Below are positions 19,176 to 28,026 of a DNA stretch of 64,000 nucleotides, one piece after another. Below the pieces are notes generated by a model, which saw only the letters and a program-made list of their open reading frames with translations, was not told the origin of the DNA and made no database searches. How positions within the stretch are numbered: position 1 is the stretch's first letter; the number at the start of each line of letters is the position of its first letter. This stretch comes from Lysobacter sp. (lineage in GTDB: Bacteria > Pseudomonadota > Gammaproteobacteria > Xanthomonadales > Xanthomonadaceae), in contig WYBC01000017.1 in assembly GCA_011526085.1 (NCBI GenBank), positions 310,001-374,000 of the forward strand, given 5' to 3'. The translations under genes were made by a program, and so were the position numbers.

Positions 19176-21344
19176 TCAGATGGCCCGCAACCGCCAGGCG
19201 CGATGGATGCGCGGATTGCGGGCGAAATCGGCCGGGATGGTCTCGGGGCTGATGTCCTCGCAGTGCGCGAATGCGGCGATGGCGTTCTCGTCGAGACGGA
19301 AGCGGCGATAGTTGTTCGAGAAATAGAGCGTGCCGCCGAAGGCCAGCCGCGCCATTGCCGCCTGCAGCAGGCGCACGTGATCGCGCTGCACGTCGAAATC
19401 GTCGGCGCGCGCGGAATTCGAGAACGTCGGCGGATCGCAGAAGATCAGGTCGTACTCGCCGCGATCAGCCAGCAGCCACTGCAGCACGTCCGCCTGCACC
19501 AGCCGGTGACGGGCGCCGCCGAGGCCATTGAGCCGGAGGTTGTCGGAACACCACTGCAGGTAGGTCGCGGACAGGTCCACGGACGTGGTCTGCGCCGCGC
19601 CGCCGACCGCCGCGTGCACGGTGGCGGCGCCGGTGTACGCGAAGAGATTGAGGAAGCGCGCGTTCTTCGCTTCCTGCGCGATGCGCAGCCGCATCGGCCG
19701 GTGATCGAGGAACAGGCCGGTGTCGAGATAATCGAACAGATTCACCCGCAGCAGCGCCGCGCCTTCGCGCACATCGAGGATTTCGCCGCGCTTGAACGCG
19801 CCACTGTCGGCGTACTTGCTGCCGCCCTTGCCTTTCGCGCGCGTCTTGACCGCGACGCGTTCGCGCGGCACCGCGAAGGCATCGCGCGCGCCCGCGAGCA
19901 GTTCCTGCAATCGCCTGCGGGTGGTCGCTTCCGGAATCTCGACCGGCGCGGCGTATTCCTGCACGTGCAGCCACAGCTCGCCGGTGGCATCGCCGATGTA
20001 GACATCGACCGCCGCCGCGTACTCGGGAATATCCGCGTCGTACACGCGATGGCAGGTCACGCCTTCGCGCGAACGCCAGCTTTTGCTCGCCCTGAGATTC
20101 TTGCGGATGCGATTGGCGACCATCCGCGCGCCTTCGCTCAGCGTCTGCGGTTCGGCCTCGACCGGACGTTCTTTCTGCGGCGGCAGGATCGGATCGCAGA
20201 CGATCAGCGCGCATTCGATCGCGCCGTTGAACACCTGGTATTTCTTCGCCGCGCGCAGACCGGTGGCGCGCGCCAGTTCGGCGTCGCCGCAGAGCAGGCT
20301 CGCCTTCCAGCCGGGCACCGCGCGCTTCAGCGCCGTGCCGAGCGTGCGGTACAGCATCGGATCGGCGGCGAGGCGCGCATCGTACGGCGGATTGCAGACC
20401 ACGAGGCCGCGTTCGGTCCCGATCGCGGCCAGTTGCGCCACGTCGCGCACGTCGAAGGCGATGAACTCGGCGACGCCCGCGCGAGCGGCGTTTTCCTGCG
20501 CCGCGCGGATCGCATGCGGGTCGAGATCGCTGCCGCGGAAATCGCCGCGCAGCGCGGCGTTGCCGGCTGCGGCGCGCGTTTCGGCCTCTTCCACCAGCGC
20601 GCGCCAGGCGATCACGTCGAACCCGCGCCAGCGCGACGGCGTCTGCATCGCGCCACCGTCGCGCATCAATCCGGGTGCGACGTCGGCGGCCATCAACGCG
20701 CCTTCGATCAACAGCGTGCCGCTGCCGCACATCGGGTCGAGCAGCGCGCCGCCTTCGTGGTACAGCGCCGGCCAGCCGCCGCGCATCAGCACGGCGGCGG
20801 CGAGCGTTTCCTTCAGCGGCGCTTCGCCCTGGGTCTGGCGCCAGCCGCGGCGATGCAGCGGACCACCGCCGAGATCGACCGACAGGATCGCCTTCGACGC
20901 GCCGGCCTTGCCGGTCTTCACCACCAGGCTCAAACGCAGGTCGGGATTGTCCAGATCGACGCTCGGCCGCTCGCCGTCCGGCCCGCGCAGGGTATCGACG
21001 ATGGCGTCCTTGACCCGCTGCGCGGCGTAGCGCGCGTGGGTGATGGCATCGCCGGAAACGTGGGCGTCGACCGCGAGGCTCATGCCCACGCGCAGATGCT
21101 GCGACCAGTCGATGGCCGCGGCGCCGGCGTAGAGCGCGCGTTCGTCGGGGCAGTCGTACTCGGCGATCGGCCACAGCACGCGGCTGGCGAGACGCGACCA
21201 CAGCACCGCGCGCTGCGCGTGCGCCAGATCGCCTTCGACGTTCGCGCCCGCGCGCGCCGCGGTGGCGTGGCTGCAGCCGAGCGCGAGCAGTTCGTCGACG
21301 AGCAGATATTCGAGACCCTTGGCGCAGCTGACGAAGAATTTCAT
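19176..21344 (-). CDS. rlmL: bifunctional 23S rRNA methyltransferase RlmKL
   Basis: The fused enzyme makes m2G2445 (RlmL half) and m7G2069 (RlmK half) in 23S rRNA. At 722 residues it matches the full-length fusion. Visible parts are the N-terminal [19 protein letters not shown] with a THUMP domain (~45-155), the RlmL catalytic motif NPPYDARL near residue 316, and the RlmK motif DPPTFSNS near residue 635 after a second Rossmann fold ([15 protein letters not shown]). The start is set by MKFFVS. It overlaps the upstream hydrolase gene by four bases (ATGA), so the two are translationally coupled. Confidence 0.96.
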   Translation of the reverse strand: MKFFVSCAKGLEYLLVDELLALGCSHATAARAGANVEGDLAHAQRAVLWSRLASRVLWPIAEYDCPDERALYAGAAAIDWSQHLRVGMSLAVDAHVSGDAITHARYAAQRVKDAIVDTLRGPDGERPSVDLDNPDLRLSLVVKTGKAGASKAILSVDLGGGPLHRRGWRQTQGEAPLKETLAAAVLMRGGWPALYHEGGALLDPMCGSGTLLIEGALMAADVAPGLMRDGGAMQTPSRWRGFDVIAWRALVEEAETRAAAGNAALRGDFRGSDLDPHAIRAAQENAARAGVAEFIAFDVRDVAQLAAIGTERGLVVCNPPYDARLAADPMLYRTLGTALKRAVPGWKASLLCGDAELARATGLRAAKKYQVFNGAIECALIVCDPILPPQKERPVEAEPQTLSEGARMVANRIRKNLRASKSWRSREGVTCHRVYDADIPEYAAAVDVYIGDATGELWLHVQEYAAPVEIPEATTRRRLQELLAGARDAFAVPRERVAVKTRAKGKGGSKYADSGAFKRGEILDVREGAALLRVNLFDYLDTGLFLDHRPMRLRIAQEAKNARFLNLFAYTGAATVHAAVGGAAQTTSVDLSATYLQWCSDNLRLNGLGGARHRLVQADVLQWLLADRGEYDLIFCDPPTFSNSARADDFDVQRDHVRLLQAAMARLAFGGTLYFSNNYRRFRLDENAIAAFAHCEDISPETIPADFARNPRIHRAWRLRAI

Positions 21345-21886
21345 GCGGCGAGCCCCGACAGCAGCGCGGCGAAGGCGTCCGCCGAAGTCCGCACGTTCGC
21401 GGACAGGCGATGACCGTCGTCGACCAGCAGCAAGCGGGCGCGGCGCGCCTGCGCCCATTCGGCGACCGCCATCGCCGGGATGAGTTCATCGTCCCAGCCG
21501 TGCAGGATCGAGATCGGCACCTGCGGTGCGTCCAGCGCCGGCAGCGGTCCCATGGTCAGCGGCGGCGCCATCAGGAACAGGGCCTTCACCGGCAGGCCGT
21601 CGGCGAACAGCGCCAGCGCGATCCGCGCCGAAATGTACGCGCCGAGGCTGGAACCGCCGAGCACCAGCGGGCCGCGGGCCGCCGCCGCGAAGGCCAATGC
21701 GCGCAGGCGTTCGAGCCGCGCCGGCACGTCGCCGACCGTGCTGATCTCGCGTTTCGCATCGAGATCGCCGTAGTCCGGACGTTCGTGGGTCCAGCCGAAG
21801 CGTTCGGCCACGTCGGCGAGCGCCGTGACCTTGGTGGCATCGGGACCGCTCTCGAAACCGTGGGAAAGAATGCAGTGTCCGCGCAT
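21341..21886 (-). CDS. alpha/beta hydrolase (YqiA/YcfP-like esterase)
   Basis: This 181-residue small hydrolase has the nucleophile elbow GGSSLGAY, an N-terminal [15 protein letters not shown] (HGF oxyanion loop), an acid residue in [11 protein letters not shown] and a C-terminal histidine (DDGHRLS), giving a complete Ser-Asp-His triad. The dienelactone-hydrolase/YqiA-type fold fits its size. The substrate is unknown. It is upstream of rlmL with an ATGA overlap and 23 bases downstream of the MOSC gene, so MOSC-hydrolase-rlmL is a likely operon. Confidence 0.82.
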   Translation of the reverse strand: MRGHCILSHGFESGPDATKVTALADVAERFGWTHERPDYGDLDAKREISTVGDVPARLERLRALAFAAAARGPLVLGGSSLGAYISARIALALFADGLPVKALFLMAPPLTMGPLPALDAPQVPISILHGWDDELIPAMAVAEWAQARRARLLLVDDGHRLSANVRTSADAFAALLSGLAA

Positions 21887-21909
21887 GGGCGATGTCGGTT
21901 CCGGAGTGT

Positions 21910-22410
21910 TCAATCGTCGAGCCATTCGACCGCATCGCCGATCCGCAGCGTGCCGCCTTCGAGAATGCGCGCGCACAGGCCGCCGTGGCCGCGCATCGCG
22001 TTGTAGCCGCCCGGGCCCAGCGCGGCTTCCATCCGCGAACACGGGTCGCAGGGCGACGTGCCCTCGCAGATCGCGTCGCCGATGCGGAACCGCCGGCCCT
22101 TCAGCGCGATCAGCGGCAGGCCCGACACGACGACGTTGCGGCGCAGCGTCGACGGTTCCAGCGCGTCCAGCCCGGCCAGCGCCGCGATCGCCGGCAGATG
22201 TTCGGCCTGGATCAGGGTGATGCCGCGCTTGCCGCTGCCGGAGCCGTAGCGGTCGCCGCGCAGGCCCTTGCCGGCGATGGCCTCGGCCAGTTCCACGGCG
22301 CGCATCGGCACGTCGCGGGCCGGGCGCAGGCCGATCCAGCGCACCGTCCCCGCGCGCGGGAACCGCGTCATCAGGCGGTGGAGTTCGGAATCGGGGGGCG
22401 GCAGAGGCAT
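21910..22410 (-). CDS. MOSC domain protein
   Basis: This 166-residue protein is a stand-alone MOSC domain: RDVPMRAVELAEAIAGKGLRGDRY, then TLRRNVVVSGLPLIALKGRRF, and the conserved cysteine region SPCDPCSRMEAALGPGG. MOSC domains occur at the C-terminus of molybdenum-cofactor sulfurases and in YiiM-type N-hydroxylated-base reductases, where the cysteine binds molybdenum cofactor. A sulfur-carrier or molybdenum-cofactor role is inferred from the family. Confidence 0.88.
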   Translation of the reverse strand: MPLPPPDSELHRLMTRFPRAGTVRWIGLRPARDVPMRAVELAEAIAGKGLRGDRYGSGSGKRGITLIQAEHLPAIAALAGLDALEPSTLRRNVVVSGLPLIALKGRRFRIGDAICEGTSPCDPCSRMEAALGPGGYNAMRGHGGLCARILEGGTLRIGDAVEWLDD

Positions 22411-22433
22411 CGCGCAATGCTAGCATCCGGCCC

Positions 22434-23012
22434 ATGCTGCCCGACCTTCCGCCACTCCCGCCGGTCGAGATCGACCCGCTGCCGTACGAGCTGAAACTCG
22501 ACGCGCGGCCGCTGTCGCAGATCGACCTGATCGTCATCCACTGCACCGAAACGCCGACGCTCGCGTCGGCCCGCGACTTCGGCGAGCGCGTGCTCTACGA
22601 AGGCAGCGGCACCGGCAACAGCGGCCACTACTACATCGACCGCGACGGCCGCATCCAGTTGTACGTGCGCCCGGACCGCGTCGCCCACCACGTCCGCGGC
22701 TACAACCCGCGTTCGATCGGGATCGAGCTGGTCAACACCGGCCGCTACCCGCACTGGCGCGATTCGAAACACCAGGCGATGGACGAACCCTATCCCGAAG
22801 CGCAGATCGTCGCCCTGATCGCGCTGCTCGCGCAGTTGCGGCAGCAGTTCCCCTCGGTGAAATACATCACCGGCCACGAGGATCTGGATCGCGAGATGGA
22901 AGCGTCGGCCGACGACCCGGCCGTGCAGGTGCCGCGCAAACGCGACCCGGGGCCATTGTTTCCGTGGCCGCGGGTGATGCAGTCGGTGACGTGGGAACGA
23001 CTGCAGCCGTAA
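22434..23012 (+). CDS. N-acetylmuramoyl-L-alanine amidase (Amidase_2/AmpD type)
   Basis: The enzyme cleaves the amide bond between MurNAc and L-alanine in muropeptides. The 192-residue protein has the Amidase_2 zinc motifs: VIHCTETPT (first histidine), GHYYIDRDGRI, IGIELVNTGRY and ITGHEDLD, with a C-terminal RKRDPGPLFPW containing the zinc-ligand aspartate. There is no signal peptide, so a cytoplasmic AmpD-like role in muropeptide recycling is likely. The canonical ampD locus cannot be checked here. It is divergent from the MOSC gene. Confidence 0.88.
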   Translation: MLPDLPPLPPVEIDPLPYELKLDARPLSQIDLIVIHCTETPTLASARDFGERVLYEGSGTGNSGHYYIDRDGRIQLYVRPDRVAHHVRGYNPRSIGIELVNTGRYPHWRDSKHQAMDEPYPEAQIVALIALLAQLRQQFPSVKYITGHEDLDREMEASADDPAVQVPRKRDPGPLFPWPRVMQSVTWERLQP

Positions 23013-23073
23013 CGGAGATCGAAGCACGGCGGTTCCCTCGCCGCGCGAGGAACGACGATGCGCCGGACGGCGT

Positions 23074-23934
23074 TCAGCGCTCCGGCAGCGGAATGAATTC
23101 CGTCTCCCCGGGTACATCGCCGAAATTGCCGACCAGCCAGTCGTGCTTGGCCTGTTCGATGCGCTCCTTCGACGAGGACACGAAGTTCCACCACAGATGA
23201 CGCGGGCCGTCGAGCGGTTCGCCGCCCAGCAGCATCGCCTTGACCGGCGTCTTCGCGCGCAGGCGATGGGACACGCCGTCGTCGAGCACGACCAGATGCA
23301 TCGCGGGGATGTCGGCGCCGTCGAGCTGCGCCTCACCGTCGAGCACGTACAGCGCGCGCTGCCGGTGTCGTGCGTCGAGTTCGATCTCCGCGTCGGGCGC
23401 GAGATCGATGGCGACGTAGAGCGTGTCGGCGAAGACATGCACCGGCGATTCTTCGCCGTAACCGCGGCCGGCGACAACCCGCAGCAGCGCGCCCGGGCGC
23501 TCGATCCGCGGCAGCGTGGCCGCGGGATGGTGATGGAAGGCCGGCGCGATCTCCTCGACGGACTTCGGCAGCGCCACCCAGGTCTGCATGCCGTGCAGCG
23601 GCTGCCCGCCCTCGCGCAGCGCGGCCGGGGTGCGTTCGGAATGGGCGATGCCGCGGCCGGCGGTCATCCAGTTCACGTCGCCGGGGCCGATGTCCTGAAT
23701 GGTTCCCAGCGTGTCGCGATGGCCGATGCGGCCGGCCCACAGGAAGGTGACCGTGGCCAGCCCGATGTGCGGATGCGGACGGACATCGATGCCCTGCCCC
23801 GGCTGGAACACGGCCGGGCCCATGTGGTCGACGAACACGAACGGGCCGACGCTGCGGGCCTGGATCGAAGGCACGGCGCGGCGCACCTGGAAACCGCCCA
23901 GATCATGAACGCGGGGGGCGACGACGGTGGTCAT
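23074..23934 (-). CDS. pirin family protein, copy 2
   Basis: This 286-residue bicupin has the pirin metal motif PHPHIGLATVTFLWAGRIGHRD, the conserved DVNWMTAGRGIAHSERTP and a C-terminal LWWNFVSSSKERIEQAKHDW, which is typical of the larger pirin subfamily. It differs enough from the pirin at 16622 (DHPHRGFETVTYML) to belong to a different branch. The start MTTVVAPRV is favoured over an upstream ATG. It is transcribed toward the amidase gene and divergent from tesB. Confidence 0.92.
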   Translation of the reverse strand: MTTVVAPRVHDLGGFQVRRAVPSIQARSVGPFVFVDHMGPAVFQPGQGIDVRPHPHIGLATVTFLWAGRIGHRDTLGTIQDIGPGDVNWMTAGRGIAHSERTPAALREGGQPLHGMQTWVALPKSVEEIAPAFHHHPAATLPRIERPGALLRVVAGRGYGEESPVHVFADTLYVAIDLAPDAEIELDARHRQRALYVLDGEAQLDGADIPAMHLVVLDDGVSHRLRAKTPVKAMLLGGEPLDGPRHLWWNFVSSSKERIEQAKHDWLVGNFGDVPGETEFIPLPER

Positions 23935-24040
23935 GGCGGGCTCCAGTACGGCGGAAACGCAGGGTCGCACGACGCCCGGAGCGGAACGACCGCAACGCCG
24001 CAACGCTCCGTGTCGCGTCGCGACGCATGGACCCGCAGCC

Positions 24041-24046
24041 TATAAT
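24041..24046 (+). promoter_or_regulatory. -10 box of tesB
   Basis: A perfect TATAAT lies 26 bases before the tesB ATG. The -35 region is GC-rich and not recognisable. Confidence 0.45.
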
Positions 24047-24072
24047 CCCCGCGAACCCCCACCGGCACCGCC

Positions 24073-24969
24073 ATGACCTCGCCCGTCTCGGAACTGATCG
24101 AACTGCTGTCGCTGGAGCGGCTTGAAAACAATCTTTTCCGCGGCCAGAGCCGCGACATCGGCACGAAATACGTGTTCGGCGGCCAGGTGCTGGGACAGGC
24201 GCTGTCGGCCGCGCAGGCGACGCTGGACATCGACCCGGCCAAGGGACCGCGCACCGCGCATTCGCTGCACGCGTATTTCCTGCGCGCCGGCGATATCGAA
24301 CATCCGATCATCTACGACGTGGACCGCACCCGCGACGGCGGCAGTTTCTCGGTGCGCCGGGTGACCGCGATCCAGCACGGGCAGCCGATCTTCGTCTGCG
24401 CGTGTTCGTTCCAGATCCACGAGGACGGCGCCGAGCACCAGTTGCCGATGCCGAACGTGCCAATGCCCGAAGACGTCGAGCCGACGCCGAAGCTGGCGCC
24501 GGAAAAGCTCGCGCAGTTGCCCAGCAAGGTGCAACGCTGGCTGAACCGGATGGGGCCGTTCGAATTCCGCCCGATCTATCCGCGCGACGAACTGAATCCG
24601 CCGAAACGCCCGCCGTTCCAGCAGGTGTGGTTCAAACTTTGCGAACGCGTCGGCGACGCGCCCGAGCTGCATCGCGCCCTGCTCGCCTACGCCTCGGATT
24701 TCCATCTGCTGGGCACCACGACCTTTCCGCACGGCATCAGCTATTACCAGCCCAACGTGCAGATGGCCTCGCTGGACCACACGATGTGGTTCCATCGACC
24801 GTTCCGCGCCGACGACTGGCTGCTGTATTCGATCGACAGCCCCAGCGCGCAGGGCGCGCGCGGGCTGGCGCGCGGCCAGATCTTCGACCGCGCCGGGCAT
24901 CTGGTCGCGAGCACCTCGCAGGAAGGCATGATCCGCGTGCTCGATGCCGCCAAAGCCGCGGAGGGCTGA
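24073..24969 (+). CDS. tesB: acyl-CoA thioesterase II
   Basis: TesB hydrolyses medium- and long-chain acyl-CoA to free fatty acid and CoA. The 298-residue protein has the double-hotdog organisation: the N-terminal domain (NLFRGQSRDIGTKYVFGGQV; HSLHAYFLRAGD) and the C-terminal domain (SLDHTMWFHRPFRADDWLLY, with the catalytic aspartate in SLDH), ending LVASTSQEGMIR. Length and motifs match E. coli TesB. It is followed four bases later by a DUF2007 protein and probably cotranscribed with it. Confidence 0.96.
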   Translation: MTSPVSELIELLSLERLENNLFRGQSRDIGTKYVFGGQVLGQALSAAQATLDIDPAKGPRTAHSLHAYFLRAGDIEHPIIYDVDRTRDGGSFSVRRVTAIQHGQPIFVCACSFQIHEDGAEHQLPMPNVPMPEDVEPTPKLAPEKLAQLPSKVQRWLNRMGPFEFRPIYPRDELNPPKRPPFQQVWFKLCERVGDAPELHRALLAYASDFHLLGTTTFPHGISYYQPNVQMASLDHTMWFHRPFRADDWLLYSIDSPSAQGARGLARGQIFDRAGHLVASTSQEGMIRVLDAAKAAEG

Positions 24970-24972
24970 AGC

Positions 24973-25830
24973 ATGCGCCAGGTCTTCACCAGCCCGCGGT
25001 TGGAAAACGTCGAGCGCGTCGCCGAGCTGCTGAAGGAGCACGGCGTCGATGCGCGGATCACCAACGGCCGCTCGTATCGCGGCAATCGCCGCGGCAATTT
25101 CAGCTATCGCGACACCGCCAACGGCGGGCCGCAACCCGCGGTCTGGGTCGTGAAATCGGAAGATCAGCCCAAGGCGCGCGAACTGCTGCGCGAGATCGGT
25201 CTGCTCGACTCCGGACGTTCGCCCACCAGCTACCTGCCGACGCCCGAGGAAGACCGGCTGGGCAACGGCGGTGCCGCCGATGCCGCGAAACGCCGCGCGT
25301 TCCGGATCCGTGCCGCGCTGCTGGTCGGCATCGCGTTCGCGCTGGGCATGGGTCTGCTGGCCTGGCGCAAACCCGCGCCGGTCGCATCGACGACCGCACC
25401 CGCCATTGCGCCCGCCAGCGCACCCGCCGACGCCGGCATGGAAGGCGCCACGGCGGACACCTCGGTCGTCGCCGACGCGACCTACGTGGTGGCGACGCCC
25501 AGCGCGCTCGCCGCGATGCTGATCGCCGCCGAACTGCGCGCGCAGAGCGCGGCGACGCTGTGCGTCTCGGTCGACGGCGCGGATCCGACGGACACCCTGC
25601 TCGCGCAAATGCCGGCGGCGGATCGCGGGCGCATCCGCCCGGCGTCGTCCTGCGCGGCGGGCGCGGTGACGGTCGCGGTCGACGAATACCGCACCGACGG
25701 CTCGGGCATGGGCACGGTGCGGGTCGAGATCGCCGATACCGGCGACGATGGCCGCCGCAGGACGCAGGCGCGGACGCTGGAAGTGCAGCGCGACGATGTG
25801 CTGTGGAAGGTGAAGCGCGTGGTGCCGTAA
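24973..25830 (+). CDS. DUF2007 membrane protein (pathogenicity-like family)
   Basis: This 285-residue protein begins with a DUF2007 domain (RQVFTSPRLENVERVAELLKEHGVDARITN; PAVWVVKSEDQPKARELL), an ACT-like fold named a putative signal-transducing domain. One membrane segment follows at ~residues 112-130 (RIRAALLVGIAFALGMGLLAW), and the ~155-residue C-terminal part is presumably periplasmic, starting with a proline/alanine linker. In xanthomonads such proteins carry the loose label pathogenicity-like. No function is established. It is tightly linked to tesB and ends at a strong bidirectional terminator. Confidence 0.7.
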   Translation: MRQVFTSPRLENVERVAELLKEHGVDARITNGRSYRGNRRGNFSYRDTANGGPQPAVWVVKSEDQPKARELLREIGLLDSGRSPTSYLPTPEEDRLGNGGAADAAKRRAFRIRAALLVGIAFALGMGLLAWRKPAPVASTTAPAIAPASAPADAGMEGATADTSVVADATYVVATPSALAAMLIAAELRAQSAATLCVSVDGADPTDTLLAQMPAADRGRIRPASSCAAGAVTVAVDEYRTDGSGMGTVRVEIADTGDDGRRRTQARTLEVQRDDVLWKVKRVVP

Positions 25831-25877
25831 CGCGATCGCGATACGGGCACGACGTACGGACAGGACATGCAGACACG

Positions 25878-25910
25878 ACGAAGGCCGCCCCAAGGGCGGC
25901 CTTCGTGTTT
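25878..25910. terminator. bidirectional terminator between DUF2007 and EF-hand genes
   Basis: A perfect 13-bp stem (25878-25890 with 25894-25906) around a 3-base loop is followed by GTTT on the plus strand. It separates two convergent genes. Confidence 0.8.
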
Positions 25911-25937
25911 GCGAACATCCGCGAGCGGCAGGCCGCC

Positions 25938-26606
25938 TTACGGCTTCGGCCTGCGCTCGCCGCGCGCGGCCTGGTGATGGGCCTTCATTTCGTCGCGGGT
26001 CAGGAAACCGTCCTTGTTGGCGTCGATCGCGGTGAAGTTCTGCAGCGCGCGCTCGTGGCCGGCGAGCTCGTCGCGGCTGAAACGGCCGTCGCCGTTCTTG
26101 TCGAGCTGGGCCATGCGCTCGCCGCCGCGGCCCTTGCCACCATGCATGCCGCCCTGACGGCCACCGTGCTGCGGACGTTCGTCGGCGCCGATCCTGCCGT
26201 CCTTGTTCGCATCGAGCCTGTCGAAATTCTCGGCCATGCGCGGCGCCTTGGCGGCTTCGCTGCGATCGATGGCGCCGTCGCCGTTGGTGTCGAGCTTGGC
26301 CATGGCGCCACCCGGGCCGCCCGGACCACCGCGCCCGCCCTGGCGGGCACCGTGCTGCGGACGCTCCGAAGCGCTGAGCTTGCCGTCCTTGTTGGCGTCG
26401 AGCCTGTCGAAATTCTCGGCCAGACGCGGCGCCTTGGCGGCTTCGCTGCGGTCGATCACGCCGTCGCCGTTGGCGTCGACCTTGGCGTGGCGTGCACCGG
26501 GCTGGCCGCCGCCGGGCGGCGGGGTCTGGGCGAACAGAAGCGGGGTGGCGGCGGCGATGGCCAGACCGAGCGCGAGCAGTGCGATGGGCTTTCTGGATAC
26601 CGTCAT
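25938..26606 (-). CDS. secreted six-EF-hand calcium-binding protein
   Basis: The 222-residue product has a signal peptide (KPIALLALGLAIAAATPLLFA) and six calcium loops: DANGDGVIDRSE, DANKDGKLSASE, DTNGDGAIDRSE, DANKDGRIGADE, DKNGDGRFSRDE and DANKDGFLTRDE. The first four form two near-identical pairs, so a ~70-residue unit has been duplicated. Glycine/histidine/arginine-rich linkers separate the pairs. Such proteins are exported calcium binders of unknown role in this family. The start follows GAGGAGAATCCC at good spacing. It is a single-gene unit. Confidence 0.88.
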   Translation of the reverse strand: MTVSRKPIALLALGLAIAAATPLLFAQTPPPGGGQPGARHAKVDANGDGVIDRSEAAKAPRLAENFDRLDANKDGKLSASERPQHGARQGGRGGPGGPGGAMAKLDTNGDGAIDRSEAAKAPRMAENFDRLDANKDGRIGADERPQHGGRQGGMHGGKGRGGERMAQLDKNGDGRFSRDELAGHERALQNFTAIDANKDGFLTRDEMKAHHQAARGERRPKP

Positions 26607-26772
26607 GGGATTCTCCTCATGGGTGGGTTGGGCCGGGCCGGCGGCCCGCATGCCAACATCAACGCCCGCGGGCAGCCACGGTTGACACGTCCGCTCACGG
26701 CCATGCCGATCGATCCACGCCGCTCACGGCCATGCGCCCGTCACATCCACCGCCGCCGCGCGTCTTGGCATC

Positions 26773-28026
26773 ATGTCCGTCCCGAGCCGCCCGCCGCGCA
26801 TGAACGCCACCGTCCTCTCCGTCGACGCCCTGATCCTGCAGGAACTGCCCGCCGCCCGCAGCGGCGACCAGGCCGCCTACGGCCGGATCGTGGCCGCCTG
26901 CCAGAACACCGTGACCGCGGTGGCGCTGGCGATCACCCGCGACGTGAGCGCGAGCGAGGACATCGCCCAGGAAGCTTTCCTCAATGCCTGGCAACACCTG
27001 GAACGCCTGCACAGCCCCGACAGCTTCCTGCCCTGGCTGCGTCAGATCGCCCGCAATCTCGCCCGCGACCATCTGCGCAAGTACCGCGACCAGCCGCTGG
27101 ACGGGCCCAACGCCGAACTCGCGCTGGCGATGGCGGCCGATCCGGGCCCGCAACCGATGCAGAAACTGCTGGCCGACGAGCACGAAGCCACCGCCGCCGA
27201 ACTGATCGCTTCGCTGCCGGAAGACAGCCGCGAAACCCTGTTGCTGTTCTATCGCGAAGGCCAGAGTTCGCATCAGGTCGCCGCGCTGCTGGGCATCACC
27301 GATGCCGCGGTGCGCAAGCGGCTCTCCCGCGCCCGGCAACTGGTGCGCGACGACCTGATCAAACGCTTCGGCGAATTCGCGCGCAGCTCGGCGCCGTCGG
27401 CCGCCTTCACCGCCGCGGTCATCACCGGCCTGGGCGTCGCCACCAAACCCGCGGCGGCCGCGGCCGCAACCGCGATGGGGGCCGGCGCCGTCGGGGCCGG
27501 CACGGTGGGCGGCGGCATGGCCGGCAAGGGCCTGGCGACGATGGTCGGCATGGGCGGCGTGATCGGCGGCTCGCTGGTCGGCGGCGCGATCGCCGCGCAC
27601 CTCACCCGCAAGCACGTGCTGATCTACGCCGAGACGCTGGAAGAGCGCGAAGCGCTGCTGCGGCGCTACTGGGTGTACATGATCGTGACCCTGCCGCTGA
27701 TGCTGGCGACCTTCCTCGTGGCGCTGTGGGTGCCCAGCTTCTGGGCGACGATGGGCGCGACCCTGTTCACCGAATTCGCTTCGCTGTACACGCTGCTCGC
27801 GATCCGGCGCGAGCTGCTGCCGATGATCGACCGCGACCGCGCGCGCGATCCGGCAGGCGCCAGAGGTCGTTATCGCGCCTACGACTACAGCTATGGCCCG
27901 GTCGCGATGTTCTATTCGGCGGTGCTCTACGTCTTCGCGATGGCGGTCTTCTACGCGAGCTTCCATTACGGGCCGCACAGCGTCGCCGCGACCACCCGGA
28001 TATTGCTGGAGCGGATCTTCGGATGA
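26773..28026 (+). CDS. ECF-type sigma factor fused to a membrane domain, copy 1
   Basis: The first ~190 residues are a sigma-70 ECF factor: region 2 (FLPWLRQIARNLARDHLRKY; ASEDIAQEAFLNAWQHL) and region 4 (LPEDSRETLLLFYREGQSSHQVAALLGITDAAVRKRLSRARQ). The rest of the 417-residue protein is a glycine/alanine-rich stretch and about four hydrophobic segments (IVTLPLMLATFLVALWV; VAMFYSAVLYVFAMAVFY). This arrangement would tether the sigma factor at the membrane, a built-in alternative to a separate anti-sigma factor. Whether it is released is unknown. Start could be the ATG at 26773 or the one at 26800; neither has a strong ribosome-binding site. It overlaps copy 2 by four bases. Confidence 0.85.
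   Translation: MSVPSRPPRMNATVLSVDALILQELPAARSGDQAAYGRIVAACQNTVTAVALAITRDVSASEDIAQEAFLNAWQHLERLHSPDSFLPWLRQIARNLARDHLRKYRDQPLDGPNAELALAMAADPGPQPMQKLLADEHEATAAELIASLPEDSRETLLLFYREGQSSHQVAALLGITDAAVRKRLSRARQLVRDDLIKRFGEFARSSAPSAAFTAAVITGLGVATKPAAAAAATAMGAGAVGAGTVGGGMAGKGLATMVGMGGVIGGSLVGGAIAAHLTRKHVLIYAETLEEREALLRRYWVYMIVTLPLMLATFLVALWVPSFWATMGATLFTEFASLYTLLAIRRELLPMIDRDRARDPAGARGRYRAYDYSYGPVAMFYSAVLYVFAMAVFYASFHYGPHSVAATTRILLERIFG

Noticed and set aside
19140..21413. 757-codon open frame on the plus strand
   Set aside because: It is antisense to rlmKL, which matches its family over its whole length.
24402..28022. Long upstream extension of the second sigma-factor frame (to 24402)
   Set aside because: The extension runs through tesB, DUF2007, the EF-hand gene and the first sigma gene in other frames. 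The ATG at 28023 gives the family N-terminus.
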